Source: G963665925 sp963678925 (lineage in GTDB: Bacteria > Bacillota > Clostridia > Peptostreptococcales > Acidaminobacteraceae). From it: a stretch of DNA of 64,000 bases. The stretch's first letter is position 1. The number at the start of each line of letters is the position of its first letter. The stretch covers positions 3,224,001 through 3,288,000 of the forward strand of contig OY787533.1 of assembly GCA_963678925.1 (NCBI GenBank), read 5' to 3'. The position numbers and the translations under genes are program-made. The notes under the pieces are model-generated. The model saw nothing but the letters and a program-made list of their open reading frames with translations. It was not told the DNA's origin and ran no database searches. Shown in pieces: positions 42,812 through 51,593 of this stretch.

Positions 42812-43315
42812 ATGTCAGTCGTGATTACAACAGAACGATTAATTATTCGATCGCCTGAATTGGGGGATTTTGAAGCAATTTGGAAAATGAAGAATGATCC
42901 TTCTGTAGTCGCATATACAGGTGGTGTTTCCAAGTTCACGAAGGGAGAAGCCTTTGAACAGCATCGGCAGAGGTGCTTGGGTTTTGAAAACAGCGAGGAC
43001 AAAGTTTTCACTGTGGCACTAAAGACCTCGAACGCCTTTATAGGCTATTGCGGTTTCAAGTACTGCGAAATTTTGGAGGGCCTTGAAATTCTATATGGAT
43101 ATTCGAAGGACCAATGGGGCAAGGGGTACGCAAAAGAAGCAGCACAGGCAGTTTTGAAATATGGCCTGGAGAACATATCTTCAGTGATTGTAGCAGCTGC
43201 ACATCCAGATAATATTGGTTCAGAGCGTGTATTGCAAAGTATCGGAATGGTGTATGACGGCAAAATTGAATGGCCGCAGCAAGGTTTGGTTAATAAATAC
43301 AAAGTGAGCATCTAA
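42812..43315 (+). CDS. GNAT acetyltransferase, RimJ/RimL type
   Basis: 167 residues, ATG after AGGAGG. TTERLIIRSPELGDFEAIWK at the start, then EILYGYSKDQWGKGYAKEAA with the acetyl-CoA loop Q-x-x-G-x-G/A. It acetylates a protein N-terminus or small molecule; the substrate is unknown. The likely promoter is in the attC remnant upstream. Confidence 0.88.
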   Translation: MSVVITTERLIIRSPELGDFEAIWKMKNDPSVVAYTGGVSKFTKGEAFEQHRQRCLGFENSEDKVFTVALKTSNAFIGYCGFKYCEILEGLEILYGYSKDQWGKGYAKEAAQAVLKYGLENISSVIVAAAHPDNIGSERVLQSIGMVYDGKIEWPQQGLVNKYKVSI

Positions 43316-43345
43316 AATAAGGCAGTGCTTTTGAAAGGAAGTCAT

Positions 43346-43903
43346 ATGGAGTTTATTCAGGGCAAGCGCCTCAAGCTATGGTTCGCACGTCAATCGGACC
43401 GGGCACTAATCTATAAAATGCTCACATCGCTTGAAACAGCAATGTTTATGTTTGACGAGGCGCATCCCGCACCGACCTGGGATGAATTTTGCGAGGAAGA
43501 CGATCACTATTATGCTGGGGAGGCGTCGGAACTTGGCAGTTACTTGCTCATAGGCTACAAGGACCAGTTTGTTGGGAGCATAAGCTATGCCTGTGAGTAT
43601 GAGAAGGTCGCCTATGCAGAACTCGATATATGGATGCATCATGTAAGTAGCACAGGCAAGGGTTTAGGTGTTGAAGCAATCAACCTTTTGCTTGCCTTCA
43701 TAAATCATAAATACGGTATAAGAAATTTTCTAATTCGTCCTTGGATTAAAAACACGAATGCCATTAAGGCATATAAGAAATGTGGCTTTGAAGAAGTGAC
43801 ACTTGAGAGAATCTTTGAGTTTTATAGCGAAAAAAATATCGAAGAAAACGGACAAGGGGACTATGGCGAAAAAGAGACTGTAAATCTGTACAGGTATATA
43901 TGA
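43346..43903 (+). CDS. GNAT acetyltransferase
   Basis: About 185 residues from ATG 43346 (GAAAGGAAG upstream). MEFIQGKRLKLWFARQSDRA, WMHHVSSTGKGLGVEAINLL and NTNAIKAYKKCGFEEV give the GNAT core. The form resembles aminoglycoside 6'-N-acetyltransferase-like proteins, but resistance cannot be claimed from this. Confidence 0.82.
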   Translation: MEFIQGKRLKLWFARQSDRALIYKMLTSLETAMFMFDEAHPAPTWDEFCEEDDHYYAGEASELGSYLLIGYKDQFVGSISYACEYEKVAYAELDIWMHHVSSTGKGLGVEAINLLLAFINHKYGIRNFLIRPWIKNTNAIKAYKKCGFEEVTLERIFEFYSEKNIEENGQGDYGEKETVNLYRYI

Positions 43904-43933
43904 AATAGAGTTTATAGGACAGAGGGAGACTAC

Positions 43934-44749
43934 ATGATAGCGGGAGATTACATGACGCCACTGCTTAAATTAAGACTCGAAAGTCTTGTGGACTGCCTGA
44001 AGCGCATTCTCGGACAAAATCTTGTGGGGATTTATCTCCACGGTTCTCTGGCTATGGAGTGCTACAATCCAAATTCCAGCGACATTGATTTTATCGTCAT
44101 TGTCAGGCATGATCTTGATGACCTTCAAAAACGACATATTATTAAAGGTTTGATTAAGTTGGAAAATGACTTTGACAACATTACGTTTGAAATGTCAGTA
44201 GTCCGACAAGATGTTGTAAATGCAGGTTCACATCCTTTGGATTTTATACTGCATTACTCAAAGTTGCATAAAAGGAACTTTATTGAAGCGGGTGTTTTGT
44301 GTGATAACGCGAAAGATCCAGACCTTGTAACGCATTTGGCCTTTATAAAAGAACGGGGAAAGTGTCTTTATGGAAAGCCCATAGGTGATCTAGGGATTGA
44401 GTATTCAAAATCAGATTATATAGATTCAATACTCAATGATATTAAGGACACCAGGCAAGTGGCGGCCGCAGATCCCCTATCTGCTGTCCTAAACCTTTGC
44501 AGGACGCTGGAATTCTTAGAAAAAGGAACTCTGAGTTCAAAACGTGAGGGTGGCGATTGGTATGTGCAGTATTTGACTGGAGAAGACAGACAGGCGCTAA
44601 TGGCGGTCTTGGCTGCATATTCTGGGAAATCACCTGTCGGGGTAATTGAGACAAGGTGTATAGAGCGTTTGATAGACACACTCATGGCGCAGATTGAAGC
44701 CACGCTTAGCAAGCATACAGCTATTTATAAAGAAAAGCATGGGGAATAA
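43934..44749 (+). CDS. AadA-like nucleotidyltransferase
   Basis: 271 residues (or 265 from ATG 43952; both have a GGGAG site). VGIYLHGSLAMECYNPNSSD, then IDFIVIV, is the GS-x-D-x-D nucleotidyltransferase centre, followed by an AadA/DUF4111-type helical domain. It resembles aminoglycoside adenylyltransferases, yet many such proteins have other substrates. Four bases separate its stop from the deaminase start. Confidence 0.82.
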   Translation: MIAGDYMTPLLKLRLESLVDCLKRILGQNLVGIYLHGSLAMECYNPNSSDIDFIVIVRHDLDDLQKRHIIKGLIKLENDFDNITFEMSVVRQDVVNAGSHPLDFILHYSKLHKRNFIEAGVLCDNAKDPDLVTHLAFIKERGKCLYGKPIGDLGIEYSKSDYIDSILNDIKDTRQVAAADPLSAVLNLCRTLEFLEKGTLSSKREGGDWYVQYLTGEDRQALMAVLAAYSGKSPVGVIETRCIERLIDTLMAQIEATLSKHTAIYKEKHGE

Positions 44750-44750
44750 T

Positions 44751-45713
44751 ATGACCGAAAACGATATGAAGTTCAAAATGGCACTTGAAGAACGTGATCG
44801 AACAGCACTGGGACAAGTTCCTAAGTCAGACCTCCATAATCATGCGGGAAGAGGTGGGAAGGCAGAGGATGTTTCTTTACATATCAAGCCTCGTAGAGAT
44901 CCCTTTGACTCACTGAATGAAATGCAGGTCTGGTTTGAAAATAGTGTGAAAGTACATATTCCATCTGGCGCTGAAGGCTTCCTTCGGCGGGTGGAAGCAG
45001 CATTTGTTCAGGCAAGAAGAGATAATATTAAAAGGCTGTCTTTGAGTTTTGGCCTTGGAGATATTGTGGCATTGAAGGGGCTTGTAGGTTTTTCGAAGAC
45101 AATCGATGCTTTAAAAAGAAAATACATACCAGAATCAGAGTTTTTACCCGAACTGGCATTGTTACGATCGGACATAAGCGAAGAGGAAGTCGATGTGGTC
45201 AAAGACATTATTTCCTTTGGATACTTTAAATCAATAGATATATGTGGAAATGAGAAGGCAGGCAGCCTTGACAGGTATGTTGGCCTGTATAGGTTCGCAC
45301 GTGAAAAACACTTGATTTTGAAAGCTCATGTTGGGGAATTTGGAACAGCTAGAGATGTACTTGAGGCAGTAGAAAAGCTTGAGCTTGATGAAGTGCATCA
45401 CGGTATTGCGGCAGCAAACTCACTGGAATCCATGTGCTTTTTGAGAGACAACAAGATTATTCTAAATGTGTGTCCAACAAGCAATATCATGCTCAAAAGA
45501 GTGGAGAACTATAGATGTCATCCCATAAGAAAACTGTTTGACCATGGTGTTCCCGTCACAATTAACACGGATGACCTGTTGATTTTTAATGCATCGGTAT
45601 CCGATGAGTATATGAATTTGTATGACAGCAATGTGTTCTCAGCTGAAGAACTGAATCATATCAGGAGCAGTGGTTTGAATGCATATGGTAAATACCAGGA
45701 CCTTATGCCATAA
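44751..45713 (+). CDS. Adenosine deaminase family protein
   Basis: About 320 residues from ATG 44751 with GGGGA 5 bases upstream. Metal and active-site motifs: SDLHNHAG, ILKAHVGEFG, EVHHGIAAA and VTINTDDLLIFN, all from the adenosine/AMP deaminase TIM barrel. The product hydrolyses an aminated purine to the keto form; whether adenosine, adenine or another base is not clear. Some usual residues, such as the SLNTDDP form, are altered. Confidence 0.88.
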   Translation: MTENDMKFKMALEERDRTALGQVPKSDLHNHAGRGGKAEDVSLHIKPRRDPFDSLNEMQVWFENSVKVHIPSGAEGFLRRVEAAFVQARRDNIKRLSLSFGLGDIVALKGLVGFSKTIDALKRKYIPESEFLPELALLRSDISEEEVDVVKDIISFGYFKSIDICGNEKAGSLDRYVGLYRFAREKHLILKAHVGEFGTARDVLEAVEKLELDEVHHGIAAANSLESMCFLRDNKIILNVCPTSNIMLKRVENYRCHPIRKLFDHGVPVTINTDDLLIFNASVSDEYMNLYDSNVFSAEELNHIRSSGLNAYGKYQDLMP

Positions 45714-45772
45714 AGACATGCGTTGAAGTCAAAATTTGAAACAAAAGGGTGCAATTAAAGCGGCTACATTTA

Positions 45773-45781
45773 TGGTAGTAT
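45773..45781 (+). promoter_or_regulatory. Extended -10 of the attC type
   Basis: TATGGTAGTATATAAC matches the loop box of attC29 (TATGGTAGAATATAAC) but precedes an ordinary gene, supporting the view that this is a promoter motif of the host. A weak match to a 3' attC arm follows (GCGTGGGAATGC). Confidence 0.5.
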
Positions 45782-45868
45782 ATAACATATAAACGCTGAG
45801 GCATGAAGGTGGAAGCGTGGGAATGCAGCATGCTTTTGAAAAATTCCATATAAGTAGAGGAAACCTTA

Positions 45869-46411
45869 TTGAAGACAAATCGATATGAAAAGAAAATCAA
45901 GAAAATCAGACGAGAAAAGCGGGAACGCAGAAAAGCCTACAGGTGGATTTCCAGAATTTTTGGCCTGATTGTCGGACTGGCTTTTGTCGGTTTCACATTA
46001 GCAATTCTTGTTAAGAATCCGGGACTTCTGTTTGGCTATGCAGTGGACCTGCATTTTACACTTTTTGGGCTATTGGGTTTTCTGGTTTTATTGGAGCAGA
46101 TATTTTCTCAGGAAAAAAGCATAAAGGTACTTGGAATCAGTGTTCTGTTTACCATTGTAGGTGTAATGTCCTTATCGACAAGCTGGAATCTGACATTAGA
46201 TATTCCAAAATATGTACTGTTTGATGCCTATGAGACAAAATCAGTTCGTGTGGAGTCTCTTAATTACAGAAAGTATGAAACCATTCTGATTACACCAGAT
46301 GAAACATACGCGTTCCATTCAAGTTCCAAGGCAATACCCGACGCGGATATACTGGAAATAGACTTTTTGCCAAAATCTAAGATTGTACTGGATGCACGGG
46401 CTGTGGAATAG
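45869..46411 (+). CDS. Membrane protein, unknown function
   Basis: 180 residues, TTG start after AGAGGAAA. A very basic N-terminus (KKIKKIRREKRERRK) precedes three membrane segments (GLIVGLAFVGFTLAILV; HFTLFGLLGFLVLLEQIF; VLGISVLFTIVGVMSL); a 60-residue C-terminal domain follows. No family recognised. Confidence 0.6.
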   Translation: MKTNRYEKKIKKIRREKRERRKAYRWISRIFGLIVGLAFVGFTLAILVKNPGLLFGYAVDLHFTLFGLLGFLVLLEQIFSQEKSIKVLGISVLFTIVGVMSLSTSWNLTLDIPKYVLFDAYETKSVRVESLNYRKYETILITPDETYAFHSSSKAIPDADILEIDFLPKSKIVLDARAVE

Positions 46412-46465
46412 CGGCGTCGCGATAGGATGAAAAATTATTAGGATAATGAGATTTCGAGGTGGAAT

Positions 46466-46819
46466 ATGAAAACAATTTTTCCAGAAGCAATTACGAATCT
46501 GCCATTAGCAGATATTCCGATTAAGGGTTTAAAGGCATACATTTCACAGGGCAAGGGGCATCAGATACTTTATATGGCGTTTGAAGAGGACGTTGATTTG
46601 CTCGAACATGCCCATGATGCGCAATATGGCGTGGTGTTAAATGGTCAGATAGATCTATTTATTGATGGTGTTGAGACAAGCTTTGTAAAAGGGGACCAGT
46701 ATTACATACCTGCTGGCGTGCCCCATTCTGGAAAAATCCATGCGGGATATGCGGATATAACCTTTTTTAATGAAGAAAATCGTTACGGTGTGATAGAAGC
46801 AAGTACAGAAAATGACTAG
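46466..46819 (+). CDS. Cupin-domain protein
   Basis: 117 residues, ATG after GAGGTGG. The cupin motifs are DLLEHAHDAQYGVVLNGQID and KGDQYYIPAGVPHSGKIHAG, with His residues placed for metal binding. Single-domain cupin; substrate unknown. Confidence 0.88.
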   Translation: MKTIFPEAITNLPLADIPIKGLKAYISQGKGHQILYMAFEEDVDLLEHAHDAQYGVVLNGQIDLFIDGVETSFVKGDQYYIPAGVPHSGKIHAGYADITFFNEENRYGVIEASTEND

Positions 46820-46825
46820 TATAAC

Positions 46826-46856
46826 AGCCCCTTTGCACATGAAAGGGGTTGTCTTG
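46826..46856 (+). terminator. Terminator after cupin gene
   Basis: CCCCTTT pairs with AAAGGGG over a 6-base loop, then TTGTCTTGT. Confidence 0.7.
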
Positions 46857-46983
46857 TATAGACGCAGGAATGCTTGCAGATGCGAGAACCAGCCTGGCAA
46901 TAAAGGCGTGGCATGCTCAGATGTTCGTTCTCCGTACAATTATGCAGATGGGCATCCAAAGAGGAAGGGAGCAGGCGTGCAAT

Positions 46984-47778
46984 ATGTCGAAAAATACAAT
47001 ACATGAAAAGATGACTGCCATTGAGCAGCTTGAAATGACTCTAACACTCTTTAATTCGAAAAGAGCCCTATCACAAAAGGACAAGGCTGTTGAACGGATA
47101 AGTGTGGGGTCGACTCTGCTTCTGATAGACAGGAATGGGTCAAGTTCTGGTTATTATAATAGAATCAAAGGATTCAGCGCGTCCGATCAGGTGCATCTTC
47201 CAGCGATCTTGGAACACTATGATGAGATTGGGGTAGAGCCATTTTTTGAGATGACGCCAAACAATATTACTGAACCCGTTTCAAGAGCTCTTAACAAGGA
47301 AGGCTTTATGTGCCTGGAACAGCTGGTCTACATGGAACTCGACCCCCTTGCAAGACTTCAGTCGGAATCTGATGTGCGTATTGTCAAAGTCGCAAAAGAG
47401 AATGCTGAAGCTTTCATAAGGCTGGTTGAAGCTTCGAATCCAGGGATGGAGCTGACGCAGGAGATTATTGACCGAAAGAAGGCGTATTTTTACAATCCGA
47501 AATTTCATAATTATATAGCCTATGTCGGTGAAGCTGTTGCTGGAATTGGGTCTTTGTTTATAGATGACACATCTGGATACATCGCCAATGACTATACATT
47601 TGAAGCCATGCGGGGCAAGGGCTGTCAGAAGGCACTGCTGGCACACCGTATTCATGCAGCGCTTGAAATGGGGATTGAAAGACTCTACACAGATGTTGAG
47701 TTTGGAAGTGTCAGTCATAACAACATGAAGAAGATGGGCTTCGATGAAGTATACACGAGCTCTTTTTGGGGAAAGTAA
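46984..47778 (+). CDS. GNAT acetyltransferase with extra N-terminal domain
   Basis: 264 residues from ATG 46984 (GGGAGCAGG upstream; the frame is open earlier through the terminator, so upstream starts are unlikely). The C-terminal half has AYVGEAVAGIGSLFIDDTSG and TFEAMRGKGCQKALLAHRIH, the acetyl-CoA loop; the N-terminal half is probably a degenerate GNAT repeat. Confidence 0.75.
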   Translation: MSKNTIHEKMTAIEQLEMTLTLFNSKRALSQKDKAVERISVGSTLLLIDRNGSSSGYYNRIKGFSASDQVHLPAILEHYDEIGVEPFFEMTPNNITEPVSRALNKEGFMCLEQLVYMELDPLARLQSESDVRIVKVAKENAEAFIRLVEASNPGMELTQEIIDRKKAYFYNPKFHNYIAYVGEAVAGIGSLFIDDTSGYIANDYTFEAMRGKGCQKALLAHRIHAALEMGIERLYTDVEFGSVSHNNMKKMGFDEVYTSSFWGK

Positions 47779-47877
47779 GCAGAATCAACGATGATGAAAA
47801 ACTCGGCTGCAAGCAGGAAGGCATAATAGTTTTAGGAGCAGGTGCGCTGCGTGTGATTTTCTATAAAGGAGAAGGCG

Positions 47878-48387
47878 ATGGACTACAGTATTGACCCTAT
47901 GCAAAAGGAAGACTGGGAAGCGGTCGGAAGAATATATCTTGAAGGCATAAGGACGGGAAATGCAACCTTTCAGACTGAAATTCCAACCTGGCAAGCGTGG
48001 GATGAGGGACATTGTCAAACGTGCAGACTGGTTGTAAAATCAGATGGGAAAGTTGCTGGCTGGGCCGCACTGAGCAAGATTTCAAACCGAGCGGTTTACG
48101 CAGGTGTTGCAGAAGTGAGCATTTATATGGACCAGATGTACAAGGGGAGAGGTTTTGGACAAAAACTGCTGGGTGCAATGGTTGACCGCTCTGAAGAAAA
48201 GGGTTACTGGACTTTGCAGGCAGGGATATTTCCAGAGAACATCGCAAGTATTAGAATTCACGAGAAGTGTGGGTTCCAAGTTGTCGGCATTCGAAAAAAG
48301 CTTGGTAAAATGACGTGCGGAAAGTGGCGCGATGTGGCCTTCCTGGAACGCCGGAGCACAACCGTTGGAACCGATTCATCTGACTGA
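47878..48387 (+). CDS. Phosphinothricin-type N-acetyltransferase
   Basis: 169 residues, ATG after AAAGGAGA. YLEGIRTGNATFQTEIPTWQ near the start, VSIYMDQMYKGRGFGQKLLG (acetyl-CoA loop) and YWTLQAGIFPENIASIRIHE are the family signature. It acetylates phosphinothricin or methionine sulfone/sulfoximine-like compounds in relatives. Confidence 0.88.
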   Translation: MDYSIDPMQKEDWEAVGRIYLEGIRTGNATFQTEIPTWQAWDEGHCQTCRLVVKSDGKVAGWAALSKISNRAVYAGVAEVSIYMDQMYKGRGFGQKLLGAMVDRSEEKGYWTLQAGIFPENIASIRIHEKCGFQVVGIRKKLGKMTCGKWRDVAFLERRSTTVGTDSSD

Positions 48388-48447
48388 TTTTAAGGCATTT
48401 TCTTTCACAGTAGGGGTGGACCGTCTCATCTGGAAAAGGAGAATCAA

Positions 48448-49149
48448 ATGAAGCGAATTGGCATGTTGGGTGGTATGAGCTGGGAGTCATCCCTTGAATA
48501 CTATAAGAATATCAATGAAGGTGTAAAGGCGCGGTTGGGTGGTTCGCATTCGGCAAACTGCCTCATGTACTCTTTTGACTTTGAAGAGATTGAGAAGCTC
48601 CAAAGTGCAGGCAAGTGGCGTGAGCTTACTGAAATAATGGTCTCTGAAGCGCAAAACCTTAAAAGAGCTGGTGCGGCGTTTATCGTGATTTGTACCAATA
48701 CAATGCATCTTATGTCTGATGCAATCGAACAGGAGACAGGCTTGAAGGTTCTGCACATCGCAGAAGCGGCTGCAGAAGAAATCTTAAGACGAAAAGTCAA
48801 TAAAGTGCTGCTTCTTGGAACGAAATATACCATGGAAGGTGACTTCTATAGAAATCGACTTGAAGACCGAGGCATTTGTGTTGAAATACCAGAGGCATCA
48901 GACCGTCAAGTCGTACATGATATTATTTTTAAGGAACTTGTCCGCGGTGAGATTAATGATGAAAGCAAACGGCAATATGTTGAAATCATTGAGAAATCTG
49001 TTCGTCGTGGTGTTCAAGGGGTCGTGCTCGGATGTACTGAAATCCCCCTTCTTATATCGAAATCAGATGTGTCATGTCAAGTTTTTGACACCACAGCAAT
49101 TCATTCAGAAGCCGCAGTCGATTATGCCTTTAGTGAAGAAGGGCTATAG
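48448..49149 (+). CDS. Aspartate/glutamate racemase family protein
   Basis: 233 residues, ATG after AAAAGGAGA. MKRIGMLGGMSWESSLEYYK, FIVICTNTMH and VVLGCTEIPLL give the two catalytic Cys of the racemase family (CTNT and GCTE). Most similar in form to aspartate racemase and hydantoin-racemase-like YgeA proteins. Cytoplasmic. Confidence 0.9.
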   Translation: MKRIGMLGGMSWESSLEYYKNINEGVKARLGGSHSANCLMYSFDFEEIEKLQSAGKWRELTEIMVSEAQNLKRAGAAFIVICTNTMHLMSDAIEQETGLKVLHIAEAAAEEILRRKVNKVLLLGTKYTMEGDFYRNRLEDRGICVEIPEASDRQVVHDIIFKELVRGEINDESKRQYVEIIEKSVRRGVQGVVLGCTEIPLLISKSDVSCQVFDTTAIHSEAAVDYAFSEEGL

Positions 49150-49213
49150 CCAGGGCACTGGATTACACATATCCAGATATGATTTAAGATTTAAATAGAA
49201 GGAAGCTGATGGA

Positions 49214-49666
49214 ATGGACCTGAGAAAAGCAGAGCGCAAGGAGTCAGACCTATTGAACCGGATTGCCTTTGAATCGGAAGGTATCTGGGGTGAAGACGCA
49301 AATTATATGGAACGGTTCAGTAAGGAATACAAAGTAACTGAGAAGATGATTGAGACCGATTATGTCCGCATTATGGAGTCGGGTGAAGATATTATTGGTT
49401 TCTTTGTGGTACTAAAGGAAGAGCCCGTGCCTGAACTAGAGATGTTTTATATAGCCAAACCCTTTATTGGAAAAGGCTTTGGAACCATTCTTTGGACATT
49501 GATGATCGAGTTTTGTCGTCAAGTGGGGCTGAAGAAAATTGGATTGGTTGGGAGTCAGGACGTTGTGGACTTTTATAGGAAAATGGGGGCCCAGGAAGTC
49601 GAGAAAATCGAATCGATTTTGAAAGCGGGAAGAATCGTGACGAAGTTTGAGTACAGACTGCAATAG
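49214..49666 (+). CDS. GNAT acetyltransferase
   Basis: 150 residues, ATG after GGAAG. MFYIAKPFIGKGFGTILWTL gives the acetyl-CoA loop, and DVVDFYRKMGAQEVEK the C-terminal signature. Substrate unknown. Confidence 0.85.
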   Translation: MDLRKAERKESDLLNRIAFESEGIWGEDANYMERFSKEYKVTEKMIETDYVRIMESGEDIIGFFVVLKEEPVPELEMFYIAKPFIGKGFGTILWTLMIEFCRQVGLKKIGLVGSQDVVDFYRKMGAQEVEKIESILKAGRIVTKFEYRLQ

Positions 49667-49718
49667 ACCATAAAATACTTGAGTTTCTCAGTTAGACAGA
49701 AAAGAAAGGAAGCGCGAA

Positions 49719-50234
49719 ATGGAAAGAGAATTTGACATACTCATGGGAATTGAAGAAGATGAATCAATGCCTGTCATGAAGCGAATCGCAGTGCGCGCAG
49801 TCATTGTTGAAAATGAGAAAATACTGATGCTTAAAAGCAATCGAGGCGACTACAAGCTGCCGGGAGGCGGTGTCGAAAAGAATGAAGACTTCAGCAGTGC
49901 CCTAGTTCGGGAAATCAAAGAGGAGACGGGCTATGCAAATGCATCTGTAAAACGTGAAATCGGTAGGGTGATAGAGCGCAGAGTTGACAGCTATGACGAC
50001 AGCAAACTGTTTGAAATGCACTCCTACTATTACGTTTGCAATCTCAAAGAAGAAAAGTCAGACCAGGACCTTGATCCCTATGAAAAGGCCCTGGGATTTG
50101 AACCCGTCTGGTTGTCCATGGAAGAAGCCATCAGACTGAATAGCATGTATATGAAAAAGCATCCAGAATCCGTAGGGTGGGCAAAACGTGAAAATCTTGT
50201 CCTTAGAAGCCTGTTGGAGTCTGAAGGTCTGTAA
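49719..50234 (+). CDS. NUDIX hydrolase
   Basis: 171 residues, ATG after AAGGAAG. The NUDIX box G-x5-E-x7-R-E-x2-E-E-x-G is complete: GGVEKNEDFSSALVREIKEE followed by TGY. It hydrolyses a nucleoside-diphosphate-linked compound; the substrate cannot be predicted. Confidence 0.9.
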   Translation: MEREFDILMGIEEDESMPVMKRIAVRAVIVENEKILMLKSNRGDYKLPGGGVEKNEDFSSALVREIKEETGYANASVKREIGRVIERRVDSYDDSKLFEMHSYYYVCNLKEEKSDQDLDPYEKALGFEPVWLSMEEAIRLNSMYMKKHPESVGWAKRENLVLRSLLESEGL

Positions 50235-50282
50235 GACTTGCTCAACATCTGAATCAGGCAAGTTGTAAAACAACTGTGAAAG

Positions 50283-50291
50283 TGTTAGAAT
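50283..50291 (+). promoter_or_regulatory. Extended -10 before the methylase gene
   Basis: TGTTAGAAT, an extended -10 about 80 bp before the methylase start; a further example of TGnTAnAAT in this genome. Confidence 0.4.
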
Positions 50292-50371
50292 AAAACCCTT
50301 GTATGGACTTGGAAATGATAATGAAGCCCATACGCTTTGTGTTCAAAGCACCAGTTTGAGTGGAGGGTTAT

Positions 50372-51319
50372 GTGACAAATCGAAAGTTTATTTATAACGT
50401 GAATTACTCTGAATATGAGCAGACACTTTGTGCAATCGAAAAGAGGGCCTTGTTTAATTCAGATTTAAAAGAGAAAGTCTTTTTTTCGGATATTGAAGTG
50501 AATCCCTCTGCAAGCTCATACATAAAGAACAGACTTAGTATTCTTCATCATGCTTCAAAATATGAGGACCTACTGATGAAGATAAAGCAGGATGAGACAT
50601 TCGAATCGGGTTTCAATATAAAATACATCAAGCTCGTCAGTGGCGATCCCTACGCACAAAAGAGAAATTCGCTGTGCAAGGAGATTATTGCCTTACGAAG
50701 TGAGACACCGGACTATGAGTCAAAAGGGCTTGTTTATGGCGTAACCCATTTTCAGGATCAGTGGTATTTCGGGGCGCTGACGAAAAACAGCAGGGCTTGG
50801 CGCGTTCACGACAATAGGCCATATACCTATTCGAATTCTTTGAAAATGAACATGGCAAAGGTTTTGATAAATCTCGCTGGAAAGGGTGATCTGTCAAAAA
50901 CGATTGTCGACCCGTGTTGTGGTGCGGGGACAGTGCTGCTTGAGGGGTGCTTTGTCGGATATGCCATGACCGGAGCGGACATTAGCTGGAAGACCGCAAA
51001 AAATGCGCGTGAGAACTTGGCGCACTTTGGATATGATGCCCCGGTATATCACCAGGCCATTCAACATATTAGCGCTGAGTTTGATTGTTCGGTTGTCGAT
51101 TTGCCTTATGGGCTCTACTCTCAGACCACTCCAGAGGAACAGCAGGATATTATCAGAAATGCAAAACGGATTTCCAGACGTGTGGTTGTGATTTCATCGC
51201 AAGATATCAATGCCATGCTGTGTGCGGAGAAGCTGAAGGTGGTTGACAGCTGCCAGTATATCAAGAGTATCAACAGAAGGTTCACCAGATACATCTATGT
51301 CTGTGAGCATGATGTATAG
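50372..51319 (+). CDS. TRM-G10/UPF0020-like RNA methyltransferase
   Basis: About 315 residues. Start taken at GTG 50372, 5 bases after GGAGGG; GTG 50360 is alternative. The Rossmann methylase domain (about 170-310) has IVDPCCGAGTVLLEG (SAM binding) and CSVVDLPYGLYS, whose DLPYG is the N-methylase catalytic motif. The N-terminal part probably replaces the THUMP RNA-binding domain. It likely methylates guanine N2 in tRNA. Confidence 0.82.
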   Translation: MTNRKFIYNVNYSEYEQTLCAIEKRALFNSDLKEKVFFSDIEVNPSASSYIKNRLSILHHASKYEDLLMKIKQDETFESGFNIKYIKLVSGDPYAQKRNSLCKEIIALRSETPDYESKGLVYGVTHFQDQWYFGALTKNSRAWRVHDNRPYTYSNSLKMNMAKVLINLAGKGDLSKTIVDPCCGAGTVLLEGCFVGYAMTGADISWKTAKNARENLAHFGYDAPVYHQAIQHISAEFDCSVVDLPYGLYSQTTPEEQQDIIRNAKRISRRVVVISSQDINAMLCAEKLKVVDSCQYIKSINRRFTRYIYVCEHDV

Positions 51320-51407
51320 TTCCTGCTGGAAGCTTATGAATCTGAATAAAGGCACTGACCAAATTGTCCTATAGCCATTGTTCACTTATATTTAAGCCAT
51401 ATTTTAA

Positions 51408-51437
51408 GCCGCTTTGTAAAATCCAAAGCGGCTTTTT
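51408..51437 (+). terminator. Terminator between methylase and PPK2 genes
   Basis: GCCGCTTTG pairs with CAAAGCGGC over a short AT loop, then TTTTTA. It may serve both strands. Confidence 0.85.
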
Positions 51438-51439
51438 AG

Positions 51440-51576
51440 TTGTCTAGGAAATTTCATTTCCTAGACAATTAAAAAGTGGGGATTGACAAGGGGGTTCCCC
51501 TTGTCCGGTTTAAGGAGGGTGCTCAGCTGGCATTGCCAGCGTCGAAGGGAACCATAAGGTTCCCTAGCGAAGCGCT
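51440..51576. repeat. Cluster of five perfect hairpins
   Basis: Within 137 bp: TTGTCTAGGAAAT/ATTTCCTAGACAA (51440-51468), GACAAGGGG/CCCCTTGTC (51485-51505), GCTGGCA/TGCCAGC (51526-51540), GGGAACC/GGTTCCC (51547-51564) and AGCG/CGCT (51566-51576). No ORF is supported. This could be a decayed mobile-element end or a structured RNA. Confidence 0.7.
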
Positions 51577-51593
51577 GAAATCGGCTTTTTAGG

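Noticed and set aside
46820..46856. Possible attC at TATAACAGCCCCTTTG
   Set aside because: It has only the hairpin and a TAAC by chance; no 3' arm or GTTRRRY core follows, so it is called a simple terminator.
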